Positions 1 through 10,805 of a DNA stretch of 64,000 nucleotides are shown here, one piece after another. The stretch spans positions 276,186-340,185 of the forward strand of contig JANQBS010000014.1 in the NCBI GenBank assembly GCA_033085395.1. The letters are read 5' to 3'. Under the pieces are notes generated by a model that did not search any database, had not been told where the DNA came from, and saw nothing but the letters and a program-made list of their open reading frames with translations. The translations under genes were made by a program, and so were the position numbers. This stretch comes from Xanthoparmelia taractica. Taxonomy: Eukaryota > Ascomycota > Lecanoromycetes > Lecanorales > Parmeliaceae. The first letter of the stretch is position 1, and each line of letters begins with the position of its first letter.

Positions 1-1
1 A

Positions 2-838
2 TGTTCTGGAGCGGTGGGCTCAAATTTCAACACCGCCAAATCCAAGCCAACCATACAGATTCTGCCCGCCATCCTGGAACAAGTGCCTGTCATCCTCTTT
101 TCCGGAGACCAAGATCTTATCTGCAATCATCTCGGCACCGAAGAGCTCATCCACAACATGGAATGGAATGGCGGCAAAGGTTTCGAGCTTTCTCCCGGTA
201 CGTGGGCCCCTCGCCGGCATTGGACTTTCGAGGGAGAGCCAGCAGGACTTTACCAAGAAGCTCGAAACTTGACTTACATTTTATTTTACAACTCGTCCCA
301 CATGGTACCTTTCGACTATCCTCGACGCACAAGAGACATGCTTGATCGCTTTTTAGGCGTCGATATAGCGAGCATCGGTGGGAAGCCAGCGGATTCCCGG
401 ATTGACGGCGAAAAGGGGTTGGAGACGAGTGTGGGCGGCCACCCCAACAGCACGTCAGCCGAACAGGCAGAAGCAGAGAAGCTTGAGGAAGCTAAGTGGG
501 CTGCCTACTACAAATCGGGTGAGGTAGCACTGATCGTAGTCATAATCCTTGCGAGTGTTTGGGGTTTCTACGTCTGGCGGGATCGGCGCAGAAGAGCAGG
601 CTACGATGGTGTCTTCGGAGGCTCAAACGCCCATTTGGTCAGGAGCGAGAGGCAAGGGAGGGATGTTGAAGCAGCCGATTTCGATGAGAGCGAGCTAGAT
701 GACCTTCACGTTGCGAGCCCGGGCCCACACTATGATGGAATGGAGGGAAGGACTAGTCTTGACGAAGGGGGTAGTGATGAGGAGGGAAAGGAGAAGGCCA
801 ATGGGCATGCGAAGCGGCATGTGAATTTCAAGGATTAG
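2..838 (+). CDS. KEX1: Pheromone-processing carboxypeptidase Kex1, C-terminal part (5' truncated by window edge)
   Basis: Membrane serine carboxypeptidase of the late Golgi that trims C-terminal Lys/Arg from Kex2-cleaved precursors. The reading frame is open from the first bases, so the gene starts outside the window and only about 278 residues are seen. Two catalytic-triad regions are visible: the Asp region (FSGDQDLICNH) and the His region (NSSHMVPFD). After the peptidase domain come an acidic/Gln-Glu linker, one membrane segment (about VALIVVIILASVWGFYVW), and a cytosolic tail rich in Asp/Glu and basic residues, the expected Kex1 layout. The catalytic Ser is upstream of the window. The stop is TAG at 836-838. 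The family call is strong; completeness upstream cannot be judged. Confidence 0.93.
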   Translation, partial: CSGAVGSNFNTAKSKPTIQILPAILEQVPVILFSGDQDLICNHLGTEELIHNMEWNGGKGFELSPGTWAPRRHWTFEGEPAGLYQEARNLTYILFYNSSHMVPFDYPRRTRDMLDRFLGVDIASIGGKPADSRIDGEKGLETSVGGHPNSTSAEQAEAEKLEEAKWAAYYKSGEVALIVVIILASVWGFYVWRDRRRRAGYDGVFGGSNAHLVRSERQGRDVEAADFDESELDDLHVASPGPHYDGMEGRTSLDEGGSDEEGKEKANGHAKRHVNFKD

Positions 839-2263
839 TGATGAGTTTTAGAGCATTTCTGCATGGGGCCGGAGTCAAGGTCCAAAGACCAAGTTTGCAA
901 CGCTATATATTCCTGGAGCAATATTTCCCCAATAAGGATCGCGTCTCGAGCAAACTTCATGTTTGGTCGACAGTGAACCACCCCCAAACATACAGGTGCG
1001 TGTTCTGTATAATTGAGCGACGTACAGCAGGCTTATGGATCACGAATATTGTCTCCACAGAAAAACAACACAACCCGCAGAGACCGTGTGCATTATTCCA
1101 GATCTCACCATCAAACTTGGCCATCTCGCGTCAGACGTACTTGTAATTCAGATGGTGGCTCCTGAACATCCAGTGCATGCTCTGCATACGGGGACAATGG
1201 ACTTCGTTGAAGCCTGACCCCCAGGCCTTGGAGAAGGTGCTCGATGTTCATCAGATACCAAAAGGCAATATCGTGTCTTCAGCGGCACTCCGACACCGCA
1301 CTGGGTCTGCGGAGTGCCTAAGTGCTTGACTCTATGATTTTATATCATCATATGAACAAGAGTATTGCTGGAGGTCTGGCCCGTTTGACCGAGCAAGCCT
1401 TGCCTTTTCTGTCTTCTGCTCCCACAACGAACGTGCCAGGGAACTCGAACGACCAGAAATCCAAGACACAGACTTGTAGAAATGAAAGATAGTAATAGGT
1501 ACTCCTCGCCTCATCTGTAAGCCCCATTGAGTTACGATCATCTTCCTCCCCCAATCCGGAAACCAGAGCGAGTTAGAAGAAGGCAATCACATGTCTATCA
1601 ATTTCGACGAATATACCCTCCATCCACGCACCTATGAGCCCTCTTCCTCATATCCAAACACAATCTCGACCTTCTCTCCCCACATCCAACCCAAGCCATG
1701 CGGTGCACAGGTCAGTCGAGGCCGGACTCATATCTTCGTCCATATGGTCTCTGAGTCTGCACGTCGGGACCCGAGAGGAAAGCGAGAGGAGTATCAACAG
1801 CCAAGAGAGGGGTTATTGAGGGTAGAAGAGGTGGGGAGAAGGTGAACCCCGAAATTTGCTTTTATGGAGGTGCGTTTCCGCTTTCTCAGTACTCCAAGGA
1901 ATACGAGGTGTCCGGGGACTTTCTCCCAAAGCAGTATGTTCAATTGTGAGAAGGCTAACACACGGATGTGCCAACTTCTCCTTCTGTAAGCTTTGAATGC
2001 GATTATATGAGCGAGGAGTGAAGATTAGCAAAAGGGACCGTACAAGGTCTATTACTTAAAACCGAAAACTCGGCAAGGCTTAGCGCTGAATTGTCCAAAC
2101 GCAGACGCGCAGCACGCGCGCTGTAAATTGATCGATAGTTCGATACTTGTGTTGATGCTTCATGGTACAACACATGGACTGAAGGCAGAGCTTTAATACT
2201 CCTCCGTCCCTTTGCTTATTGTTTCCTGCTTCTCTCCTCCTGATTTACATTTAGTGCTCAAAA
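839..2263. other. Intergenic region, KEX1-RAE1
   Basis: No gene is supported in this 1.4-kb stretch. Short ORFs on both strands lack recognisable domains or codon structure. The last 80 bases before the RAE1 start are pyrimidine-rich, as in fungal core promoters and 5' UTRs. Confidence 0.5.
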
Positions 2264-3413
2264 ATGTCTGGCATCTTTGGAAGTGGAGCCAGCTCAAGTG
2301 CATCCGCCGCAAATAGTACTACGGGCGATATCTCGAAAGATATTGCACTAAGCAACCCTCCAGAGGACAGCATCTCGGATATCTCATTCTCGCCTCAATC
2401 AGAACATCTTGCAGTTGCATCTTGGGACAAGAAAGTCCGCATCTACGAAATCAACGCACAGGGAGGGAGTGAAGGGAAAGCTCTCTTTGAGCATGAAGGT
2501 CCCGTACTGAGCTGCTGCTGGTCCAAGGTACCCTTGCCAGCCTTACGTGTCTATCCATAAGTGCCCATACTGACAATTACCGCAGGACGGTACGAAGGTG
2601 GTCGGCGGCGGTGCCGACAAAGCAGCTAGGCTCCTTGACCTTGGCGCAGGCGCTACTACTGCCCAGCAAGTCGCTGCACACGATCAGCCAATACGCTGTG
2701 TGCGCATGATCGATGTCCCCGGACAAGCAACCCCAGTGCTTGTGACAGGGTCTTGGGATAAGACACTGAAATACTGGGATCTACGGCAACCCAACCCCGT
2801 TGCGAGTGTCGGTTGCCAGGAGAGAGTGTACAGTATCGATAGTAAAAATAATCTCCTCGTCGTCGGTACAGCAGACCGGTACATCAACATCGTGAACCTC
2901 GACAAACCAACCGAATTCTACAAGACCCTACAATCTCCTTTGAAGTGGCAGACCCGCGTCGTGACTTGCTTTTCAGATTCTTCGGGCTTCGCCGTCGGCA
3001 GCATAGAAGGCCGTTGTGCCATTCAATACGTCGAAGAGAAAGATTCATCCTCAAACTTCAGCTTCAAATGCCATAGGCAAACACCGCCTAACAGCAGAGA
3101 CATCAGTAACGTCTACTCTGTCAACGCTATTTCGTTCCACCCCATTCACGGGACATTCAGCACTGCCGGCTCTGACGGCACATTTCACTTCTGGGACAAA
3201 GACGCGAAGCATCGCCTGAAGGGGTATCCGGAGGTTGGAGGGACCATTTCTAGCACCGCATTCAATAGGGGCGGAAATATTTTTGCCTATGCTGTGAGCT
3301 ATGATTGGAGCAAAGGGTACTCTGTAAATACTCCACAGTCAGTGAACAAGGTCATGTTGCACGCGGTACAGGGAGACGAATGTAAGCCAAGGCCGAAGGC
3401 TGTGAAGAGGTGA
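2264..3413 (+). CDS. RAE1: Rae1/Gle2 WD40 nucleoporin, mRNA export factor
   Basis: Exons 2264-2527 and 2586-3413 (one 58-nt GT-AG intron), 363 aa. Seven-bladed WD40 propeller that docks on Nup98-type nucleoporins at the nuclear pore and supports poly(A) RNA export. Rae1-specific stretches are present: SWDKKVRIYE, ADKAARLLDL, ATPVLVTGSWDKTLKYWDLR, and the late block with FHPIHGTFSTAGSDGTFHFW followed by FAYAVSYDWSKGY. Length matches the family (about 350-370). The start follows a Gly/Ser-rich N-terminus of the type MSGIFG, common in fungal Rae1. Convergent with ACO2, with 280 bp between stops. Confidence 0.95.
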
Positions 3414-3693
3414 TTTCACGGAGCAACGTTTAGGGTTGGCATTCTCCAAAAGGAAAGGAAGGATCTTTCATTAGATGTTGTTGGAGCGGTTTAGATACCA
3501 TCGAGTATTTTACGAAGAGCAGTGGAAGCTCTCAAGGAGGCCTACCAGCTCTTTTGTAGAGGATTGGGATAATGGATCTCAAGGATTGAGCATAACAGGA
3601 ATGACGGTTGTGGAGTCCTTATGGCCTAAGAGCCGGAAGCCTAAAGCGCCAGGCAGGCACAAAAAGACCTCATGAAGACAGACTTCTATGATC

Positions 3694-6235
3694 TCAAGCC
3701 TCAGTACCCTGTTGCTTTGTAGCCCCTTTCCTGGCCAGCAAATTCAATGCACTCCCCGCCAATATGAATCCAGCTTGATCATTGCTAATCGTATGCCTGA
3801 CTTTGATCATCTGCACGCCCCCCATCCTTTCGACCTTCAGACTTACGTTTCCTTTACCGCCGTTTTGTAACATGTCATACAGACCAATTGTGCAAACCAC
3901 GTCTCCTGCGCGAATCATTTCATAGTCCCCCTCGTTCTCAAATACTAGAGGCACTATTCCTTGCTTCTTTAAATTCGTCTCATGTATCCGTGCAAAGCTT
4001 TTGGCGAGTATGACACGTCCACCCAGATACCTAGGTTGCAACGCAGCATGCTCTCTCGCACTACCCTCGCCGTAGTTATTCTCAGCAACCACCATCCACT
4101 CTTTCCCTTGGTTCTTCCATTTTTGAGCTAGTTGCGGGATGCCACTTTTGGGCGGCTGGCCAGATTCTGCAAGATCAAAATAGTCATAAGCAACATTTGT
4201 CTCCCCAGTCTCAGCATTTACGGCGCCAATCAACGTGTTTGCACTTATGTTGGGTAGATGGCCTTTGTATTTAAGCCATGGGCCGGCCTTTGAGATTGAG
4301 TCCGTTGTGCATTGACCTTTGACTTTATATAGGACGCGGAGACCTTCAAGTTCCCCAGGAGGGAATGGAGCAAACGGCTCAAGAACAGCCAGACGGTCGG
4401 ACGTTGGAGATATTATGACAGGATGATTGGGGGAAGGAACCCCAGGAGTTGGAGCGAGCTCCGGGTTACCTTGAGCGAAGCCCGCAGACGGGAGGTCGAG
4501 ACCTGAAGGAGGAGAGAACTGGAATGTGGAGCCAGAGGGCGTGGGAATGGTGTCGGTCAGCGGATTGAAGGTTGTGCTACCGGCATATGACATAGCAGTG
4601 ACAATTTCGGGGGAGGCGAGAAAATTCATTGTGGATGGGTTGCCGTCATTTCGCCCCTTGAAGTTGCGGTTATAGGATGAGAAAATGGCATTCGTTTCAC
4701 CTCTCGAGACGCCGGCGGTACGTTTCCATTGACCGATACATGGTCCACAAGCATTGGCTAAGACAGTGCCCCCAGCAGAGGAGAAGGTCTTCAGGGTAGA
4801 ATCCCGAGCAAGTGTGGCTCGGATTTGCTCACTGCCTGGTGTGATGTAAAATTCGGCTTTTGGCTCCAAACCGGCGGCTGATGCTTGCTTGACAATATCT
4901 TCGGCCCTGGTCATATCCTGGTAAGAGCTGTTCGTGCAACTCCCGATCAGTCCTGCGCCAAAGGATTCCGGCCATCCGTTCACCTTGACCGCACCCTTGA
5001 ACTGTGACAGAGGGGTGGAAAGATCTGGCGTGAATGGTCCGTTGATATGGGGCTCAAGGCTAGTGAGGTCAATAGTGACAACTTCGTCATACTTTGCCTC
5101 AGGGTCAGCGCGGAGAAGCTGGCCTCCCTTGCCGCCTAGTGCAGTATAACTGGAGAGCTTTTGCAGTAAAATTGATCTATGGGTTGATTGCAGGTAAGGT
5201 TCCATGCTCTGGGTGAATGGAAATATCGACGTTGTTGCGCCCACTTCAGCCCCCATATTGCAGATTGTAGCCATGCCCGTGCAGCTTATAGTGTCCACAC
5301 CGGGGCCAAAGTATTCAATAATGAAGCCTGTGCCTCCCCGTACGGTCAAAAGACCTGCCAGTTTCAGTATAACGTCTTTCGGGGCAGCCCAACCGCTCAG
5401 TTGCCCTTCCAATTTTACACCCAAAATTCTGGGTGCTTTCAATTCCCACGGCGCATCCACCATAGCATCTACCGCATCTGCACCACCAACACCAATAGCG
5501 ATGGCACCCAAACCGCCGGCATTTGGGGTGTGACTGTCGGTCCCTAGCATCATAAGGCCCGGCGCTGCATAATTTTCCAGGACAGTTTGGTGTATAATAC
5601 CTGCGCCAGGCGGCCAGAACTCGATCCCATACCTCTTGGCCGCAGACTCCAGGTATTCAAAGACCTCTTTGTTACCTGTAATCGAAGCAGGAAGATCAAC
5701 ATCTGCGCCTCTTTCTCCAATGATCATATGATCACAATGGATACTCGTTGGCACTGCTGTAGATGGGAGGCCGCAAGACATGAATTGCAGGAGCGCCATC
5801 TGTGCAGATGCATCTTGCATGGCGACCCTGTCCGGCTTGAGTTTGAGAGTGGCATTTCCCCTGACCTCCTTGCCGTTTTGGGTATTCGATAGCAGAGATT
5901 CTTCGACACTGTCCAAATGCGAGTAAAGGACTTTCTCCGCAAAAGTAAGCTGCGTTGCTTTCCCAAGCACATTGTAGACTTTGTCCAGCTTTTCAATAAG
6001 GCCTCTGTAGGGAGGAATTCTCGAAGCAACATCTGGGCTCGCTGAAGTATTTGGTGTTGCCTCTGTGGCCAAGAATCGGAGGTGGAGGGCAGCAGTTGGG
6101 TGCAGACGTTTGATACTCTGACCTAATCAACGAAGCGGACTTTTTGATAAATGGGGTTGCCAGACCTACCTTCAGTGAAGCAAGCGCCCCGGCCCTGGCC
6201 CTGGGTCGCGCACACAATGGGTGCATGCTCACCAT
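3694..6235 (-). CDS. ACO2: Mitochondrial aconitase paralogue (Aco2 type)
   Basis: Exons 6235-6170 and 6117-3694 (52-nt intron), 829 aa. Aconitase-superfamily hydratase carrying a [4Fe-4S] cluster. The cluster cysteines are visible in GSCTNSSYQDM and in NACGPCIGQW. The N-terminal exon plus the start of exon 2 gives an Arg-rich, acid-free presequence (MVSMHPLCARPRARAGALASLK, spliced to SIKRLHPTAALHLRFLA), so mitochondrial import is expected. The HCDHMI, GTDSHTPNAGGLGAIAIGVGGADA and KDVILKLAGLLTVRGGTG blocks match the Aco2 subgroup rather than Aco1 or Lys4. In yeast Aco2 works in lysine biosynthesis (homocitrate dehydration); that this protein does the same is inference. The 66-nt first coding exon is the non-obvious part of the model, but both splice sites are good. 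Confidence 0.93.
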
Positions 6236-6710
6236 GCATTACACATATAGGTTGGAAGAATAACTGAGCCACAATCGGATAGGTTCATTGGACACCGAAA
6301 TGCAAGTACGACCGACGCCTTACCGATTCAAAGAATATCAAACTTTACAGAGCTTTGTAGCACTTGTTGGATTCTTGGTGCAGGGGACCACAAATATCTA
6401 CGGGTAATTTACACTGGCAAATATCACCGATTAAGGATGTGCAGATTTTCCGTGATTACACAATGCTTAAAATTTATTAGCTGGTTAGCAAGACTGATCC
6501 TAGTCTTACTACTTTAATGTCCCGAGGTCAATCTCATCAAGCCGGCGGTGCCTGTCTATAAGATGATACATCGGCTCAGAACAAAGCGAAATAGTCAAAC
6601 CATGACCTTGCGTTGCCGCCGTAGATGCATAGATTTTTCGCCCAAGCGATGCCTCAGTAGGCTCTATACACGATATGCGACACGAACCGGTTATGAAGTG
6701 TTAGGTGGTT
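6236..6710. other. Intergenic region upstream of ACO2
   Basis: Contains the ACO2 promoter and the 3' flank of the next gene; no ORF or RNA gene is recognised. Confidence 0.4.
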
Positions 6711-7592
6711 TTACAGCACCATGGCGACACCGGCGACCACCAGTAGTCCAGCGGCGACAGAGCCAACATTCTTGGTTGCGGCGCCAGTGAAGCTTGGCCC
6801 GGATCCAGTCTTTGATGGAGAGACGGGTGTGATTGGCGATCCGGAGGCCGCACCTGATCCTGAGCCTGAGCCTGGGCCTGATCCTGATCCCGAGCTTGTG
6901 CTCGAGCCCGAACCTGCAGCGCCGGTTGCGAAGGGGCCCGATGCACCAGTTCCAGTTGCAAGTCCAGTAGCTCCAGCTACGCCGCTGGTGCTATCATGAG
7001 AGTTAGTCGAAGAGCTATGATGGTCAACGGAATGGAACATCTTACACAACAGCTGTGGTCTTGGTGCATGAACATTCCTTATCAAAGTATGTGGATGTGG
7101 ATGTATATACAATCGGGTAAGGAGCTGAGTTGTTGGAATGGCCTGATGGCGATGCTGTGCCAGATGCAGATGCGGATGCGGATGCCGCCGTTGACGTTGA
7201 GTTGGAACATGCTAAGATGGTCGCCGAGTTAGCTGAGAATCAAGGAAAGGACTTCGCAACGTACAACCATAGCCTGCCTCCTCACAGGCGGCCTTGTATG
7301 AGGACAAAGCGGCGGCTTGGTCTCCGGAAGGGCAGAGATCCGACTGAATACGCGACTTGAACTCGGCAGCTTCTTTGCAGCAAAGGGTTTTCTGATCGGC
7401 TGCGTAATGTCCTGGGGATTCAGTCTGGAAGGAACTGTGTTACACATTAGATCATACCGCCAATTTGACGTTGAAATAGCTCTCATACGAAAAGACTTTG
7501 ATGAAGCAGGCAGGCTGTACGACTGCTTGCGCAAGTGCAACTTGGGCAGAGGCGGCGAAAAGAGCGCAGAAAAGGGCGGTTTTGGCAAACAT
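6711..7592 (-). CDS. Small secreted Cys-containing protein with predicted GPI anchor
   Basis: Four exons: 7592-7489, 7434-7265, 7211-7046, 6990-6711 (introns 53-55 nt), 239 aa. Signal peptide MFAKTALFCALFAASAQVALA, then a Cys-containing domain of about 80 residues (PACFIK, TLCCKEAAEF, LCPSGDQAA, KAACEEAGYG, with a later CSN). A Ser/Ala/Thr linker follows with YTSTSTYFDKECSCTKTTAV, then a Ser-Gly repeat tract (6-bp DNA periodicity at about 6860-6905), and finally a hydrophobic tail (SVAAGLLVVAGVAMVL) fitting GPI attachment. It resembles fungal cell-wall or effector-like CFEM/GPI proteins, but the cysteine spacing is not a canonical eight-Cys CFEM, so I do not name the domain. The exon joins restore a single frame that none of the long ORFs shows by itself. 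Confidence 0.75.
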
Positions 7593-8471
7593 GGCGAAGA
7601 ATGTTGGTTGCTGCCTTGTTTGTGATGAGTGTATGACAAAAGCGGGAATTAAAATTTAAGTGAAGATGTATTGAGCAAGTGGATTGCAGTAGATTGAGCT
7701 GAGTGCTAAAGAGCGACTGAAGGTCAACTGTGAAAAGAGGAAGAAGGATAGTTGCTTGACGAAAGAGTTGTAAAAAAAGAGTGTGTGTTTTGTTGCAAAA
7801 GGGGACGAAGGGAGAAAGAGAAAGGAAGGAAGAAAGAAATCAGGGGCATAACAAGCGTCTTAGCTATTTTTTTTAGCGTGTGTCCAGTCGGATTCGCGTG
7901 TACGGTAACCTTCCCTTTCGGCTAGTTCCGTGTACCTGCATACAAAGTACCTTATTGGACGGTTGATAAAAATAAAGTATTTATCGTGAATCTACAACGG
8001 CCTTTTTCAGGTACACGAGGATATACTGCATAATCGGCTATTTAATGAATGAACACTGATTCACTGAGTAGTAGTCCCTCCCCTAAAACTGAAAACTTCC
8101 CAACATCGCCATAGCTGAACACGTATCCGCTGCCATAGATTCGTATATTGCTGCATTGGAACAGAATAGTCGGCTTGACCTCGCTGGGGTCCACACCAAA
8201 CTGTAGCCTTGTACTGCTGCAACTGCAGATTTGCACGGTGAAAGGATCTCTCTTCCCTTCAGAGAGCCCGGTAACTCATGTGATCCCAGCATCGCAGAGG
8301 GACTGCCATAACATCCTAAACAATGAATGAGCTTCCTCCCGAATACATCGTCAGAAGACAAAGCGGTCTTTCAGTGGATTTTTCGACTTCGGTTACAACT
8401 CGACGCTGCCTCCTCGCAAAGCGACCAATCATACGATACCCTGGATGCGTAACATTTGATCACCGCCCTGC
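7593..8471. other. Intergenic region, GPI protein - SKI8
   Basis: Holds the promoter and purine-rich 5' flank of the GPI protein gene (run of A/G at about 7740-7840) and the 3' flank of SKI8. Nothing else is supported. Confidence 0.4.
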
Positions 8472-9733
8472 TCATCCACCTGTAGCTTCTCTGTAGAAAG
8501 AGATGCTTCGATTCGCTCCAGCTGTAGCAAACCCTTCGTTCTTCCCTGTCTTTGGCAACCACTTGACGCTCCAAAGAGTCTTTTCCGTCTCCGTATGCGT
8601 TGCGACACATGTTCGCTGTTCGATAGACCAGACCTTTACTTTGCCGTCAAATGCCCTACAAAATGTTACTAGAAGCCCTCCGCGGAGACGACATGGTCAC
8701 GAGCATACCCGCTCAACAAATACTCTCCGGTGTCACTCCAGTCTAACGAGAAGATCCATGCGCCGTGACCGGTAAGGGTTGCTACCTGGTCGCCAGAAGA
8801 GACATCATACAAGGCAATCAGTTTTGAGTCACCAGCAGCCGCGAGTAATGTACCTCCTGGGGAAAATGCAACGGCTCGCACAGGCTTGATGATGCCTAAC
8901 AAGAGGTCAATAGAGATCAATGCACTCCAAAATTCGATGACTTGCTGGGTAATGAGTGGAACAGCCTTCCGGTATCATTGTTAAAGACGTAAATTCCACC
9001 ATTCTCATGCCCAGAAGCAGTAAACCTTCCATCAACAGACTACTAACGCATCAGCCAGCACTTCTCGTACCCTTTCAATAGCGACATACTAAGTCTATGC
9101 TCAGCCCGAAACTTCCTTTAGTCTCAAATTGGCGAATTTTGCGTCCATCCGCAAGGTTGTCCCATACATTGATTCTCCCGTCAAAAGACGTAGCAGCAAG
9201 GTACTGTCCATCCTCGGAGAGAGCTATAGACCATATTTCTCCTGCTGTGTTGGCATCTGCCCAGATCTCAATACTCTATCCTCTTCGGATGCGACAGCTT
9301 TTGGAGTAGGGGAAACCGCACCCACAATCTTGGACCTTTCACTCCATCGCCCATCATCTCGTGCTGCCCAGATTTTGACCTCGCCACCAAAACCCACGCT
9401 AGCGGCTACCTGTCCATTTCTGCTTGTGGCGGTGTGGTGGCAGCCAAGTTTGTGGGCGTTGTCGAGAGTCTGAAAGAGGGAATAATCTGGTTGGTCGGTT
9501 GAGTGGACTTTGATGGACGGAGATCCGGAAGAAGAGAGGATTTGACACGCTGTAGCACTTAGAGAATAGACATCGGTCGCATGGACTAAAGTCTGATGAG
9601 CAAAGGCGTAATAAACAGGACGTCGATGACCCGTAATCTTACCATGATCAATGGTGTGCGTGGTAAGGTATTGCTTTGACTGGTCAAAGTTTAATACGTT
9701 TCCTACAGCTAGAGATAACTAGCATACCATCAT
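8472..9733 (-). CDS. SKI8: Ski8/Rec103 WD40 subunit of the Ski complex
   Basis: Seven exons: 9733-9728, 9679-9643, 9585-9322, 9256-9090, 9039-8946, 8895-8709, 8655-8472; 312 aa. WD40 scaffold of the cytosolic Ski2-Ski3-Ski8 complex, which feeds mRNA to the exosome; it also has a meiotic recombination role in fungi. Diagnostic stretches after splicing: SKQYLTTHTIDH, NAHKLGCHHTATSRNGQVAA, SVGFGGEVKIW, GEIWSIALSEDGQYLAAT, ETKGSFGLSIDL, SGHENGGIYVFNNDTGR, KPVRAVAFSPGG, GANRSISFYREATGG at the C-terminus. The first coding exon is only ATGATG. Intron 5 (8945-8896) starts GCAAGT and ends TTAG, a GC-AG intron. Intron 3 uses a weak GTGCGG donor. Without splicing the locus looks like a frameshifted pseudogene, but every junction restores the family sequence. 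Confidence 0.92.
8896..8945 (-). other. GC-AG intron in SKI8
   Basis: Donor GCAAGT after CCCA; acceptor TTGTTAG. It joins HSLP to SIIKPVRAV in frame, matching the conserved Ski8 order. No GT donor gives that join. Confidence 0.85.
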
Positions 9734-10090
9734 TCACGGTTCACAGAAATCGTTGCACACTTGTTGGTGATTGAAGCATGTAAGCATTCAATTGAAGAAA
9801 CTTATAAGTTGAGCTTCGGGGGCCGGGATATTTACTCTATTGGTAGGGTACACTCAATCATCTCGAGTAAGCTGGACAAGCCAAGGATAAGAAAATGATG
9901 CCCTAAACTTGCAACAATCGGATGATCCACTTCAAAGCTTTTGCTGATATATAGGTACGAACGATATGCTATGCCCATTGTACGCTGATGAGCGGAGTCC
10001 AAAGCTTTTCCATTTCGCACTTGACGCCAACTCAATACTCCTGTGCGCCACGCTATGCAGCCAAATCGACTTCCTGATCACGTATGTAAG
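9734..10090. other. Intergenic region, SKI8 - MRPL32
   Basis: Short spacer with the SKI8 promoter and MRPL32 3' flank; no additional gene seen. Confidence 0.4.
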
Positions 10091-10563
10091 TCACGCGTCC
10101 GCCGCCGCTGCCTTCTTTTCAGATCCGTTAGATCCCATCTTGCCCCACATATCTCGAATTTCTGAATATCACCTTAGCTAAATACTCATACCAAAGTAGG
10201 TTGGAACTGACCATTGACGCAGAACGGACATAGCAGATGAGCTCTCTTAACATTACCACAAGCCGAGCATTTATTCAAAGCGGTGACATCTTTCAATGCC
10301 TTCCCTGCCATAAATCGTTGACGCTTTTTCCTATGTGATGTCTTCTGTTTTGGTACGGCTCGTAGAATTGACTCCCAGAGCCCAATCAATATTGACGGGA
10401 CGCCAAATCGTGTGACTGCGCATATGGGGAGTGATAGCTGTAGGATAGGTCGTAGGAGATGTCCTAGAAAGGGGGTCGTCCTTGTACGCAATGGGGATGT
10501 GGTAGCTGAGGAGGCGGTAGTGAGTGGCAAGAGCAGCGGCGAGGAAAGCTGGCGTAGGGTCAT
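10091..10563 (-). CDS. MRPL32: Mitochondrial large-subunit ribosomal protein bL32m
   Basis: Exons 10563-10212 and 10161-10091 (50-nt intron), 140 aa. Structural protein of the mitochondrial 54S subunit. The N-terminal ~65 residues are an import/processing segment rich in Ser/Thr/Arg. The mature bL32 core has RAVPKQKTSHRKKRQRFMAG and ALKDVTALNKCSACGNVKR, with the four-Cys zinc motif CSACG...LCPFC. Splicing replaces the unspliced tail by EIRDMWGKMGSNG and an Ala-rich end, which fits the family better. Divergent from CDC10 with 242 bp between starts. Confidence 0.92.
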
Positions 10564-10805
10564 GATGACAACGTGTCACACATTCAGGAATGGATACCGG
10601 TGGATGTTAATTTGTTAAAAACCAATTTACAGATATCAAGCCTGCGCGCTAGCGCGAGCCCCTTTCAAAAGTTTGCCCACTTCCCCCAGCCGCTTTCTTG
10701 ATTGATAAACAATGAGCCAAACCTTGACACACTCACATAGAAACACCTTCGATTTTGTCTCCTCGTTCTAAGCACACTCAGGCTTTGACCCCACCCAGTC
10801 AAATC
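10564..10805. promoter_or_regulatory. Divergent promoter MRPL32 / CDC10
   Basis: Only 242 bp separate the two start codons. The 12-bp perfect palindrome CGCGCTAGCGCG lies at 10645-10656. Its role is unknown; position alone suggests a regulatory site. Confidence 0.45.

Noticed and set aside
5188..5892. + strand ORFs opposite ACO2
   Set aside because: Shadows of the conserved aconitase exon.
8472..9733. WD40 locus appearing as a frameshifted pseudogene
   Set aside because: Six introns with acceptable ends restore a complete Ski8 sequence, so no break is needed.
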